Origin: Exiguobacterium acetylicum
GTDB taxonomy: Bacteria; Bacillota; Bacilli; Exiguobacteriales; Exiguobacteriaceae
NCBI RefSeq assembly: GCF_019890935.1
Contig: NZ_CP082333.1
Location: forward strand, 336,001-400,000
Direction: 5' to 3'
DNA length: 64,000 nucleotides
Made by a program: the position numbers and the translations under genes. The notes under the pieces are model-generated. The model was not told the origin of the DNA. It made no database searches and was given only the letters and a program-made list of their open reading frames with translations. This document shows positions 33,433 to 42,231 of the stretch, piece by piece. Within the stretch, counting starts at the first letter, position 1. Each line of letters starts with the position of its first letter.

Positions 33433-33726
33433 ATGAAACAGATGACGACAACACAATTACAGCAGACGTTAACCGAAAGTACGATCCAATTGATTGATGT
33501 TCGTGAAATCGATGAATATGAAAGCGGACATATCGCTGAAGCCAAAAACGTTCCATTGTCCGAGTTGACAGAGCGAACGGATGAACTCGACGCGTCACGT
33601 CCGGTCCATATCATCTGTCTATCTGGTGGTCGCAGCATGAATGCGGCGATGTACTTGGAGCAAGCAGGATTCGATGTGACGAATATCAGCGGCGGCATGA
33701 TGAGCTACGAAGGAACCATCGTTTAA
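33433..33726 (+). CDS. Single-domain rhodanese
   Basis: The 97-residue protein is one rhodanese domain with active-site loop CLSGGRS (Cys about residue 62), so it should carry persulfide sulfur. It ends in GGMMSYEG, shared with the rhodanese at 45395, so the two are paralogs. ATG 33433 follows AGGAGG. It is followed after 22 bases by the CstB-like gene, and a CstR-type operator lies upstream, so both likely respond to polysulfide. Confidence 0.9.
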   Translation: MKQMTTTQLQQTLTESTIQLIDVREIDEYESGHIAEAKNVPLSELTERTDELDASRPVHIICLSGGRSMNAAMYLEQAGFDVTNISGGMMSYEGTIV

Positions 33727-33743
33727 TACACTAGAGGGGGTAT
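33726..33743 (+). promoter_or_regulatory. Possible second CstR-type site before cstB
   Basis: ATACACTAGAGGGGGTAT has the same half-sites with an 8-base spacer. It overlaps the ribosome binding site, so the G run may be only that. Confidence 0.35.
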
Positions 33744-33748
33744 ACACA

Positions 33749-35140
33749 ATGTTATTACGATATTTCTATGATGAAAAATTAGCTCAGGCATCATACATGG
33801 TCGGGTGTCAAATGACAGGAGAAGCGATCGTCATCGATCCTGCACGGAACATTACACCGTATCTAGAGGTGGCTAAAAAAGAAGGTCTCCGGATTACTGC
33901 TACAGCAGAAACGCACATTCATGCAGACTTCGTCTCGGGCACACAAGAGTTTGCAAAACGATACGACACGACGGCTTACCTGTCAGATGAAGGAGACGAA
34001 AACTGGAAATATCAATTTGTCTCGGATATTCACCATGAACTTGTCAAAGATGGTGACCGGTTTAAAGTCGGGAATGTGACGCTAGAAGTCATGCATACAC
34101 CAGGGCATACGCCAGAACATATCTCCTTCTTATTATTCGACCGAAATCAACAAGTACCGATGGGCATCTTTACAGGCGATTTCGTCTTTGTTGGTGATAT
34201 CGGTCGTCCCGATCTACTCGAAGAAGCAGCTGGTATCAAAGGAACGACAGCCGTTGGAGCGAAGCAGATGTTTGCTTCGTTAAAGCGTTTCAAGGAGCTA
34301 CCTGATTTTGTCCAAGTTTGGCCGGGGCATGGTGCCGGCAGCGCTTGTGGGAAAGCGCTCGGAGCTGTTCCGACATCGACGGTCGGCTATGAAAAAGCGA
34401 CGAACTGGGCGTTGCAGATGGAAGACGAAGATGCATTCATTCGGGAACTAACGACGGATCAACCAGAACCACCGAACTATTTCGCGATGATGAAACGCGT
34501 CAATAAAGAAGGAATTGCTTTGACGACGGAGAATCCTGAACTCGTGACGAGCGAGGATCCGACAGCGTGGACGTCTTCGATACAGATCGTTGATACGCGA
34601 GATGGTCAGTCGTTCCGGAATGGACATCTTCCAGGTACGATCAATATTCCGTACGATGGCAAATTCGTTACTTGGGCTGGTTGGTTACTCGATTTTGACC
34701 ATGACATCGCGATTCTGTCGACGCCGGAACAGCGTGAAGATATTCAACGGGATCTTCAATCGATTGGACTCGATCGGGTCACTTACTGGGCAGATCATCA
34801 AGCAGTACCAGCATCGATGCTAACGGAACGTTATGAGGACTGGACGGCAGAAGAAGCGCTAGCAGCTGCAGAGCGACAAGAAGTCTACGTCCTCGACGTC
34901 CGGAACAAAACAGAGTGGGACAGCCAACATTATGATCAAGCACGACGGATTCTTTTAGGAAAGCTAGTGGCTCGTCAGGAGGAATTACCGACCGATCGTC
35001 CGCTTGCCGTGCACTGTGCATCCGGTGTTCGTTCTCGAATGGCGGTCAGTGTACTACAGTTACTCGGATTTAAGGATGTCGTTAACATTGAAGGTGGATA
35101 TGCAGCGATGCGCACGATTTTGAATCAACAAACATCATAA
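33749..35140 (+). CDS. cstB: CstB-like persulfide dioxygenase-rhodanese
   Basis: The 463-residue protein starts with an ETHE1-like non-heme iron metallo-beta-lactamase domain (about 1-235): THIHADFVSG, HTPGHTPEH, TGDFVFVGDIGRPDL and PGHGAGSACGK. Two rhodanese domains follow: one inactive (about 265-350, no Cys in its loop) and one active (about 365-463, loop CASGVRS). This is the layout of Staphylococcus CstB, which turns persulfides into thiosulfate with O2. Forms an operon with the upstream rhodanese and ends in a strong terminator. Confidence 0.92.
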   Translation: MLLRYFYDEKLAQASYMVGCQMTGEAIVIDPARNITPYLEVAKKEGLRITATAETHIHADFVSGTQEFAKRYDTTAYLSDEGDENWKYQFVSDIHHELVKDGDRFKVGNVTLEVMHTPGHTPEHISFLLFDRNQQVPMGIFTGDFVFVGDIGRPDLLEEAAGIKGTTAVGAKQMFASLKRFKELPDFVQVWPGHGAGSACGKALGAVPTSTVGYEKATNWALQMEDEDAFIRELTTDQPEPPNYFAMMKRVNKEGIALTTENPELVTSEDPTAWTSSIQIVDTRDGQSFRNGHLPGTINIPYDGKFVTWAGWLLDFDHDIAILSTPEQREDIQRDLQSIGLDRVTYWADHQAVPASMLTERYEDWTAEEALAAAERQEVYVLDVRNKTEWDSQHYDQARRILLGKLVARQEELPTDRPLAVHCASGVRSRMAVSVLQLLGFKDVVNIEGGYAAMRTILNQQTS

Positions 35141-35148
35141 GACGACGG

Positions 35149-35180
35149 ACTGGATGGCAGCATATGCCATCCAGTTTTTT
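35149..35180 (+). terminator. Terminator of the cstB operon
   Basis: ACTGGATGGC pairs with GCCATCCAGT (35166-35175), loop of 7, followed by T6. Confidence 0.88.
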
Positions 35181-35221
35181 GTATGGAACACAAGAAACAC
35201 CACATTCTGGTACGGGTAAGG

Positions 35222-35248
35222 GTTTAATAAATCCTTTACCTGGGGAAA
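35222..35248 (+). promoter_or_regulatory. Sigma-B-type promoter
   Basis: GTTTAA, 14-15 bases, then GGGGAA/GGGAAA closely resembles the general stress consensus GTTTAA-N12-15-GGGTAT. It lies about 55 bases before the TM-helix-repeat gene. Confidence 0.6.
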
Positions 35249-35301
35249 TTAAAGAAGTGTCAGAAATATATAATTTTATTTAGGTGAAGGAGCGTGGCAG
35301 G

Positions 35302-37098
35302 ATGAATAACATTTGGAACGGAACGTCGTTGAACTTGAACGGCATTCTCGGATCACTCGGCAACTTGCTTGGAGCGATCATCATTTTCTTGATTGGATGG
35401 CTCATTGCCAAGCTGATCGCGAACGGAGTTCAAAAAGCGTTAGAGAAGTCTGGGGTCGTCAACAAGTTGTCACCTCAAAAAGAGGGTACGCCACCAAAGA
35501 AGAAAAAGTGGACACCTGAAAAAATCATCGGGACCGTCGTCTTTTGGGTGCTCATGGTCTTCGTTCTTATCTTGGTCTTCAACATCCTTGATCTGAATAT
35601 CATTGCTGGACCACTTGCGGATACGATGAGTACATTACTCGCGGCAATCCCGAACATCTTGAAAGCAGCGCTCATCCTTCTCTTGGCATACGTCATCGCG
35701 GTCGTTCTCCGCATGATCATCGTCAAAGCAGGAACGAAGCTGATGGCGAACGACAAAGTACGTTCGAACAAGATGCTTCAAGGTCAGACGGATCTTTCAG
35801 CTTATCCAAAAGTAGCAGGGGAGATCGTCTTCTACCTCGTCTTACTTCTGTTCCTACCGGGTGTACTCGGTGCCTTGAACATTGAGAGTGTCTCACAACC
35901 GTTCAGCCAATTGTTATCGTCATTCCTTGGATTCATTCCACGCTTGATTGCTGCGGCAGCCATCTTCTTCGTTGGTTTCCTCGTAGCGAAAATCGTCCGC
36001 GATATCGTGACGAATTTCCTTCATGCTGTTGGAACGGATAAATTTGCAGCTCGCTTCAACCTTGGATCAACGGATCAAAAAGATGCGAAATCACTTTCGT
36101 CGATTCTCGGAACAGTCGTCTTCATCTTGATTCTGATTCCAATCACGATTTCAGCACTTGATCAATTGAACATTAAAGGAATCACAGGACCAGCGATCAA
36201 CATGCTGAACGATGTCCTCGGTATGATTCCGAACATCATCGTTGGTATCGTACTGATCCTTGTCGGTCTTTATGTCGGACGTTTCGTTAAGAAATTCGTG
36301 ACGGATCTCTTATCACGTCTTGGTTTCAATAACCTGACACGTCACTTGAAAATCGGTACGTGGGATGCAAACCAAGCTTCTACATCACCAGCTTCGATCG
36401 TAAGTGCACTCGTTGAGATCGTCATCGTCGTTCTCTTCGTCGTCGAAGCCTTCAACTTGATTGGTCTTGACTTCATGGTCGACCTCGGTCGCGCCGTCCT
36501 TGCGTTCTTACCGAGCGTCCTGACAGCGATCATCATTCTCGCAATCGGGATCATTGTCAGCAACCTCGTCAAACGTACGATGGACAGCTTGTTCGGCAAC
36601 TCTGAACTAAAAGTCCTCTCAAGCGTTGCGAAGTACGCAATTCTTGCACTCGCTGTCTTCATGGCACTCGATCAGCTAGGTGTTGCGGATACGATCGTCA
36701 ACTCAGCCTTCATCTTGATTTTGGGAGCACTTGCGCTTGCTTTCGGTCTTGCTTTTGGTCTCGGTGGACGTGATAATGCATCGCGTTACCTCGATCGTCT
36801 ACAAAAGAAAGCAGAGAACACGGAAGTTGACACATCGAACCTTCCAAGTAAATCAGCATCGACTTCATCATCACCGAGCTTAAAAGATGCAGCAAAAGGT
36901 GCAGCTTCACAAGCAGCTGATGATGTCACACCAGATCGTGCACCACGCTCAGCGCGCTCTTCTTCAACAGATGAGACGACACATGGTACACCAAAAGGTG
37001 CGTTGCCAGAAAACGATTTAGCACAACAAGATGATTACCCGATCAATCCAGATGATCATAAAGGTCCTAACCTCGATCATCCAAACGATCGTCCGTAA
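35302..37098 (+). CDS. Mechanosensitive-channel-like protein with TM-helix repeats
   Basis: The 598-residue membrane protein contains at least five similar units of 'P/L-x-x-hydrophobic helix-Gly-Trp/Phe-hydrophobic-K/R' (near residues 10-45, 105-145, 205-245, 305-340 and 395-430), the conserved TM-helix of PF05552-type proteins related to MscS channels. The last 90 residues are polar, rich in Ser/Asp/Pro and probably disordered. ATG 35302 follows AAGGAG; an in-frame GTG lies upstream at 35284. The sigma-B-like promoter suggests a role in general or osmotic stress. Confidence 0.85.
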   Translation: MNNIWNGTSLNLNGILGSLGNLLGAIIIFLIGWLIAKLIANGVQKALEKSGVVNKLSPQKEGTPPKKKKWTPEKIIGTVVFWVLMVFVLILVFNILDLNIIAGPLADTMSTLLAAIPNILKAALILLLAYVIAVVLRMIIVKAGTKLMANDKVRSNKMLQGQTDLSAYPKVAGEIVFYLVLLLFLPGVLGALNIESVSQPFSQLLSSFLGFIPRLIAAAAIFFVGFLVAKIVRDIVTNFLHAVGTDKFAARFNLGSTDQKDAKSLSSILGTVVFILILIPITISALDQLNIKGITGPAINMLNDVLGMIPNIIVGIVLILVGLYVGRFVKKFVTDLLSRLGFNNLTRHLKIGTWDANQASTSPASIVSALVEIVIVVLFVVEAFNLIGLDFMVDLGRAVLAFLPSVLTAIIILAIGIIVSNLVKRTMDSLFGNSELKVLSSVAKYAILALAVFMALDQLGVADTIVNSAFILILGALALAFGLAFGLGGRDNASRYLDRLQKKAENTEVDTSNLPSKSASTSSSPSLKDAAKGAASQAADDVTPDRAPRSARSSSTDETTHGTPKGALPENDLAQQDDYPINPDDHKGPNLDHPNDRP

Positions 37099-37105
37099 TA
37101 CGAAT

Positions 37106-37143
37106 ACACCCTTTCCTCTCATTTTGGAGGAAAGGGTGTTTTT
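37106..37143 (+). terminator. Terminator after the TM-helix-repeat gene
   Basis: ACACCCTTTCCTC (37106-37118) pairs exactly with GAGGAAAGGGTGT (37127-37139), then T5. Confidence 0.9.
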
Positions 37144-37170
37144 GCGTTGACGCATCAAAGCGTTGTCGTC

Positions 37171-37204
37171 TTTTCACAAAAGTGGTTTGACCACTTTGTG
37201 AAAA
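37171..37204 (+). other. Hairpin upstream of the permease gene
   Basis: Arms of about 15 bp (TTTTCACAAA..GTGGT with ACCAC..GTGAAAA, one bulged A) surround a TTG loop, about 110 bases before the permease start. It has no T tail, so it is not an obvious terminator; it may be a leader structure or protein-binding site. Confidence 0.35.
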
Positions 37205-37315
37205 AATACAGAAAAAAAGACTTATCGAACCTGACATCGTTTGTTATGATTAGAAAGTCAATTACCTCAATGATTTGAATATTCAGAAAAAAGAGAAAAG
37301 TTCGGAGGATGAAAC

Positions 37316-38704
37316 ATGAGTTTGCTTCGCAAGAAAGATGTCAGTGTAATGATGGACATGAAACAACATTCTAAACTGGCACGTCATTTATCAGGGTTTG
37401 ACCTTATTTTACTCGGAATCGGTGCCATCATCGGAACCGGAATTTTCGTTCTGACAGGAACGGGCGCTCTTTACGCAGGACCTGCTTTACCGATCTCATT
37501 CATTATTTCCGCTGTCGTCTGTGCGCTCGCAGCCCTTTGTTATGCTGAATTTTCGTCGATGATTCCCGTCTCAGGCAGTGTATATACGTATACATATGCA
37601 ACGATCGGGGAAGTCGTGGCTTGGATCATCGGCTGGTGTCTCATTTTAGAATACGGACTCGCTTCAAGTGCCGTTGCCACCGGCTGGTCAGGGTACTTCC
37701 AGTCACTGTTAGCAGGCTTTGGTCTCCATTTACCGACAGCTTTAACAGCTGCTCCAGGTGCTGTACCAGGGAGCGAGACGTTCTTTAACTTACCGGCGTT
37801 CTTGATTCTGATGGTCATTACGCTTTTACTCTCACTCGGTATTAAAGAGACGAAACGCGTCAATAACATCATGGTACTCATCAAAGTTGCTGTCGTCGTC
37901 TTGTTCATCGTCGTCGGGATCTGGTACATCGAACCAGGCAACTACAAACCGTTTGCGCCGTTTGGTATGAGCGGTGTCTTGCAAGCATCAGCGATTGCCT
38001 TCTTCGCTTATCTTGGATTCGATGCCGTTACATCGGCAGCAGAAGAAGTCAAAAACCCGGGACGTAACTTACCGGTTGGGATTCTAGGATCGCTTGCGAT
38101 CGTTACCGTTTTGTACGTCGTCGTCTCTGCTATCATGGTCGGAATCGTTCCATTCAAACAGTTTGAAGGTGTTGATAGCCCAGTATCCCTTGCCTTAAAA
38201 GTGGCAGGTCAAGACTGGGTCGCTGGATTCGTCGATTTAGGAGCCATCGTTGGTATGACGACGGTCATCCTCGTCATGACATTTGGTCTTGTCCGTCTCT
38301 TGTTCGCGATGAGCCGTGACGGATTATTACCGAAAGTCTTCTCAGACGTCAATGAAAAGTCACATACACCAGTGAAAGCAACTTGGATTCTCGGAACGAC
38401 TGCTGGTTTAATCGCTGGATTCGTGCCGCTTGGTACACTGGCTGAACTGATCAACATTGGAACACTGGCAGCCTTCTCGCTCATCTCGATCGCGGTCATC
38501 GTCCTACGCCGGACGCGTCCTGATTTGAAGCGTGCTTTCAAGGTTCCGTTCGTCCCAGTCTTACCGATCTTGTCAGTCCTTGCTTGTATCATGCTCATGT
38601 TCAACTTACAACCATTCACGTGGATTGCCTTCTTTATCTGGACAGCCATTGGATTACTGTTGTACTTCGGATATGGACGCAAGCGTTCGAAACTCCATCA
38701 ATGA
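37316..38704 (+). CDS. APC family amino acid permease
   Basis: The 462-residue protein has 12 hydrophobic segments and the APC superfamily start: a basic tail, then GIGAIIGTGIFVLTG in helix 1 and SFIISAVVCALAALCYAEF in helices 2-3, as in cationic amino acid transporter (CAT/YfnA) permeases. It should import an amino acid by symport; the substrate is not clear. The ATG follows CGGAGGATG. It stands alone between two terminators, with a leader hairpin upstream. Confidence 0.9.
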   Translation: MSLLRKKDVSVMMDMKQHSKLARHLSGFDLILLGIGAIIGTGIFVLTGTGALYAGPALPISFIISAVVCALAALCYAEFSSMIPVSGSVYTYTYATIGEVVAWIIGWCLILEYGLASSAVATGWSGYFQSLLAGFGLHLPTALTAAPGAVPGSETFFNLPAFLILMVITLLLSLGIKETKRVNNIMVLIKVAVVVLFIVVGIWYIEPGNYKPFAPFGMSGVLQASAIAFFAYLGFDAVTSAAEEVKNPGRNLPVGILGSLAIVTVLYVVVSAIMVGIVPFKQFEGVDSPVSLALKVAGQDWVAGFVDLGAIVGMTTVILVMTFGLVRLLFAMSRDGLLPKVFSDVNEKSHTPVKATWILGTTAGLIAGFVPLGTLAELINIGTLAAFSLISIAVIVLRRTRPDLKRAFKVPFVPVLPILSVLACIMLMFNLQPFTWIAFFIWTAIGLLLYFGYGRKRSKLHQ

Positions 38705-38711
38705 ATCGACG

Positions 38712-38738
38712 AACACCCTTGGCGACAAGGGTGTTTTT
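38712..38738 (+). terminator. Terminator of the permease gene
   Basis: AACACCCTT pairs with AAGGGTGTT (38727-38735), loop of 6, followed by T-rich bases. Confidence 0.85.
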
Positions 38739-38797
38739 GTATGCAGGAAATGAGGCGAACGAAAGCGAAACAGCTCAGTGGAAAAGGAGGTTTTTCG

Positions 38798-39577
38798 ATG
38801 ATTCACATTCAACGCGCACCTGACGTAAGGACAGCGTACAAAGCGATGCAGGATGGGTTCCAAGATTATTTGATTCCACTGCATTTATCGGAAGCAGAAT
38901 TCCAAGAGCGCATCATCGAACGAGACGGGAACCAACTGGAGCATTCGTTCGTTGCCTATCATGGAGAAATACCAGTCGGTCTCTGGCTGAACGGTTGGAA
39001 GGAGATCGAGGGTCAACGCATCATGCGGTGTGGGGGACTGGGGATTTCACCACAGTATCGTCGTCTTGGGATTGCGAAAGCCTTATATCAGGCACAACTG
39101 AGCCATGCCAAAGAAATCGAAATGGATGGTCTGATGCTTGAAGTCATTCAAGGGAATGACCCAGCGATTCGCTTGTATGAATCGCTTCATTACACGATCG
39201 TTGGAGAAATCGGATATTTTCATTTAACAGATGAACGCCAAGAGGCCGCTCTACCGACAATCGAAGAAGTGGAGTTTTTGAAACAATACCATGGACAAGG
39301 GGAGTACATCTGGCAGCAAGATCCTCATGTCATGCAGCAATTACAAACGGATTATTATCAATTAGAAGCAAGTGTAGTGGCAGTAGCCGGATCATCTCTC
39401 TTGTCAGTCGTCGGTCCAGCAGAACAAAAAGCACGACACGCAACAGAAGTCGTGCGTCGTTTACCGGGCACGACCTACCATTATCAATCAACAGATGTGC
39501 AGATCTGGGAGGCGTTACGTTCTGAAGGGTGGACTCAGCGGGATTTGAAACAATACATCATGCGTCAGTCGCTATAA
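38798..39577 (+). CDS. GNAT acetyltransferase
   Basis: The 259-residue protein has a GNAT domain in its N-terminal 150 residues with acetyl-CoA motif A (ISPQYRRLGIAKAL, about residues 82-95) and a following LYESLHY motif. The C-terminal 100 residues form a second, less conserved part, as in several two-domain Bacillota acetyltransferases. ATG 38798 follows AAAAGGAGG; an upstream in-frame start lacks a site. The acceptor is unknown. Convergent with the Nudix gene. Confidence 0.85.
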   Translation: MIHIQRAPDVRTAYKAMQDGFQDYLIPLHLSEAEFQERIIERDGNQLEHSFVAYHGEIPVGLWLNGWKEIEGQRIMRCGGLGISPQYRRLGIAKALYQAQLSHAKEIEMDGLMLEVIQGNDPAIRLYESLHYTIVGEIGYFHLTDERQEAALPTIEEVEFLKQYHGQGEYIWQQDPHVMQQLQTDYYQLEASVVAVAGSSLLSVVGPAEQKARHATEVVRRLPGTTYHYQSTDVQIWEALRSEGWTQRDLKQYIMRQSL

Positions 39578-39581
39578 ACAA

Positions 39582-39614
39582 AAACCGCTGCTATTCATTT
39601 AGCGGCGGTTTTTG
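39582..39614. terminator. Bidirectional terminator
   Basis: AAAAACCGCTGCTA pairs with TAGCGGCGGTTTTT with wobble pairs, between the acetyltransferase (+) and Nudix (-) genes. Confidence 0.85.
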
Positions 39615-40045
39615 TAGTCTTCAATCATTCGAGCGTGAGAGCCGACTAAATGATCAGGTAAGTCATCAAGCGGTACGAACTGAAGCTTGATACTTTCATC
39701 ACTTTGTTTTAACATTCCGATCGGATGTTCACCGATATAGGCGAGGGTGACGCTTTGAAAGACGTCTCCGTTCGCTAACGTCGTCACGTACTGCGGACCG
39801 GAGTAGACATCGAGTAACGTTAATCGTTCCACCTCTAAGCCAGTCTCTTCTTTAAGCTCTCGACGCGCGGTCTCTTCCGGTGATTCGGCCCATTCCATCA
39901 ATCCTCCTGGTAAACCAAAGCGGGCTTGTGTTTCGTTTCTTTGTTCGAGCAAAATGTGTTCATTTTGTACGACGAGGACGACGGAACCGACGAGAATGAC
40001 TGGGTCATGACCGATTTTTTGACGTAACTGTTCGACATAATTCAT
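39599..40045 (-). CDS. Nudix hydrolase
   Basis: The 148-residue protein carries a full Nudix box: G-G-L-M-E-W-A-E-S-P-E-E-T-A-R-R-E-L-K-E then ETGLEV (about residues 46-71), the Mg-binding pyrophosphohydrolase motif. Substrate is not predictable (MutT-like or ADP-ribose-like). Its ATG overlaps the stop of the nitric oxide synthase gene by four bases, so both are made from one message; that coupling is the only clue to its job. Its last codons form part of the terminator. Confidence 0.92.
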   Translation of the reverse strand: MNYVEQLRQKIGHDPVILVGSVVLVVQNEHILLEQRNETQARFGLPGGLMEWAESPEETARRELKEETGLEVERLTLLDVYSGPQYVTTLANGDVFQSVTLAYIGEHPIGMLKQSDESIKLQFVPLDDLPDHLVGSHARMIEDYKNRR

Positions 40046-41136
40046 TTCAGTGCTCCTTGGTGAAACGGACAGCCGGTCACAGGTGCTGTTTGTGTTGATT
40101 TTGGAAAGAAGTTCGGTCGTTTGATTTCCGGGTCGTAATCCTTATGGAACATATGCGTCGTTGCCCCACTCATCGGTGGCACGAGCCAGGACCATTCCCC
40201 GGTGACATCACGACCGCATGCCGCTTCGTTTTTTTCAAAACGAGCGAACTGTTTGGCAGCCGTATGGTGATCGACAATCGTAACACCGGCACGTTCGAAC
40301 GATTCGAGTACGGCAACGTTCAGTTCGACGAGCGCTCTGTCTTTCCAAAGCGAACGTTCACGCGAAGTATTCAGACCGAGTTGTGTCGCGACGAGCGGTA
40401 ACAGATCGTAACGATACGTATCGGCAAGGTTACGAGCCCCGATTTCTGTTCCCATGTACCATCCGTTGAACGGGGCACACGGATAGACGATGCCACCGAT
40501 TTCAAGCTGCATGTCAGAAATCATCGGCACAGCATACCAGCGGACTTCGCGACCACCGAACAGATCATAGTCAGGATGTGTGATGCTGACTTCGAGTACG
40601 AGCTCATCTGGAATCGGATGCAGGCTGACTTGTCCATCGAGTTCAATCAAGAGGGGCAGAATATCAAAGGGTGTACGCGCTCCGGTCCAGCCAAGTGCTT
40701 CACATTGTCGCGTCAGTTGGATCGAAGCCGGATCACCGATGATTCCTGTTACGGTCTCATAACCAGCGTAGCGAATCAGTTGGTGATTATGCAGTCGGAC
40801 ACGTGTCGGATGGAAAATCGTGATCGTCGAGCGAATTCGTCCCTCGTTCGTCGCGAACCGGATATGCTCAAATAACGCGTCGCGGACCGCTTCAACGGTC
40901 AACGCATCCCGCGCGTCAAAGACATGGAGTTGTTCCCAAAAGAGACGTCCGACACAGCGGTTACTGTTCCGCCAAGCGAGCTTGGCACCGAACGCTAGCT
41001 CGGAAGCCGTCTGTTCGTACGTTCCTGTTGTTTCAATCGAACGGATGACTTCTTGCTGACGTCCGGCCATTTCGGGGTATTGCTCTATATAAGAAGTAAA
41101 GAAGCGTTCTGCTTCGGTTTGAATGAGTGAGTACAC
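40042..41136 (-). CDS. nos: Bacterial nitric oxide synthase oxygenase
   Basis: The 364-residue protein is a bacterial NOS oxygenase domain: the heme-ligand motif WRNSNRCVGRLFW (about residues 55-67), substrate-site WYAVPMISDMQLEIGG and CAPFNGWYMGTEIGARN, and a zinc- and pterin-region C-terminus. It makes NO from arginine using a separate reductase. The GTG at 41136 follows GAAAGGA and gives the length of Bacillus NOS (363); longer upstream frames are not supported. In Bacillales NO protects against oxidants and antibiotics. Confidence 0.94.
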   Translation of the reverse strand: MYSLIQTEAERFFTSYIEQYPEMAGRQQEVIRSIETTGTYEQTASELAFGAKLAWRNSNRCVGRLFWEQLHVFDARDALTVEAVRDALFEHIRFATNEGRIRSTITIFHPTRVRLHNHQLIRYAGYETVTGIIGDPASIQLTRQCEALGWTGARTPFDILPLLIELDGQVSLHPIPDELVLEVSITHPDYDLFGGREVRWYAVPMISDMQLEIGGIVYPCAPFNGWYMGTEIGARNLADTYRYDLLPLVATQLGLNTSRERSLWKDRALVELNVAVLESFERAGVTIVDHHTAAKQFARFEKNEAACGRDVTGEWSWLVPPMSGATTHMFHKDYDPEIKRPNFFPKSTQTAPVTGCPFHQGALK

Positions 41137-41323
41137 GAATCGAAATCCTTTCTGAAAAACAAGCACGATACAATCTCTGTTCCTAGTGTACCCTGCGCAG
41201 AACCGAAGCGCCAAACTTGAATGATGTATAAGGTTGTTATAAGTTCAAAAGACTTCCAAAAGTTTAAAGGAGGTATGAAATGGGGGATAGTGTAGAGAAT
41301 TAGTTGAAAGTGAGGAAATTTGT

Positions 41324-42181
41324 ATGTCTTTAATCAAACCTGTATTTGCCCGTTTTTTTGGTGAAGCCTTTTTTGATAAATCGGCTCAGCTCGCCTATTA
41401 TCTGATGTTGTCCTTATTCCCGTTCTTATTATTCGTAGTTGGGATCGTCTCGTTCTTACCGTTTACGTCCGATAACGTGCTGGATTTAATTCGACCGTTT
41501 GCTCCGGCAGAAACGTACGATTTGATTCAGCGGAACGTCGTTGGAATTTTTGATCAAGGAGGATTCAAACTTGCCTCGATCAGTTTTCTCGCCGCCTTTT
41601 GGCTTGCTTCGATGTCGGTCCAGTCACTTGTCCGCTCGCTAAACGATGCGCTCGAAGTGACACGAAAAGCGCCATTCTGGCGCGGACTGTTGCAAGACTT
41701 CGCTTTTACGATCGGGATGATGATCATCTTACCGATTTCATTGATTGTTCCGATTTCAGAAAAGTTAACACGGCGTTTCATCAACCACTTTGCAATCGTC
41801 GCTGATTTCGTGACGAACTATTCGTGGATCTGGTTCTTATTCCGCTGGGGACTCGGGACGTTGTTCTTACTTGTCTTTTTCATCTTATTGTATCGGATTT
41901 TACCGAGTGTCCGACTAACGGTTCGTCAAGTACTCCCTGGAGCCATTTTTGCGACGATCGCTTGGCAAGTCGTTTCGGAATTCTTCTCTTACTATGCTGA
42001 GTTCGGGAGTTACGATCGTCTTTACGGTCAGCTTGCCGGAATCATCGTCTTGATGACATGGTTCTATTTATCTGCTGTCGTCTTGATGTTAGGGGGATTG
42101 ATGAATGCGGAACGCATGCGTCAGAAAAAAGAGGCAAAAATCATGAAACCACAAAAAATCAAAGAAGAAAGCGTGCGTTAA
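41324..42181 (+). CDS. YihY/BrkB family membrane protein
   Basis: The 285-residue protein has six hydrophobic segments and the YihY signature: a first helix after FDKSAQLAYYLMLSLFPFLLF, a middle SVQSLVRSLNDALEV motif, and YLSAVVLMLGGLMNAE near the C-terminus. Members were once called ribonuclease BN by mistake; they are membrane proteins of unclear role, perhaps in transport. The polar C-terminal tail is basic. Ribosome binding site AGTGAGG before ATG 41324. Confidence 0.88.
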   Translation: MSLIKPVFARFFGEAFFDKSAQLAYYLMLSLFPFLLFVVGIVSFLPFTSDNVLDLIRPFAPAETYDLIQRNVVGIFDQGGFKLASISFLAAFWLASMSVQSLVRSLNDALEVTRKAPFWRGLLQDFAFTIGMMIILPISLIVPISEKLTRRFINHFAIVADFVTNYSWIWFLFRWGLGTLFLLVFFILLYRILPSVRLTVRQVLPGAIFATIAWQVVSEFFSYYAEFGSYDRLYGQLAGIIVLMTWFYLSAVVLMLGGLMNAERMRQKKEAKIMKPQKIKEESVR

Positions 42182-42196
42182 CGATCGAGCACGTAT

Positions 42197-42228
42197 AAAA
42201 GCAGCTGACACATCGTCAGCTGCTTTTT
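42197..42228. terminator. Bidirectional terminator
   Basis: AAAAGCAGCTGAC pairs with GTCAGCTGCTTTT around a 5-base loop, between YihY (+) and the TauE-like gene (-). Confidence 0.9.
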
Positions 42229-42231
42229 CAT

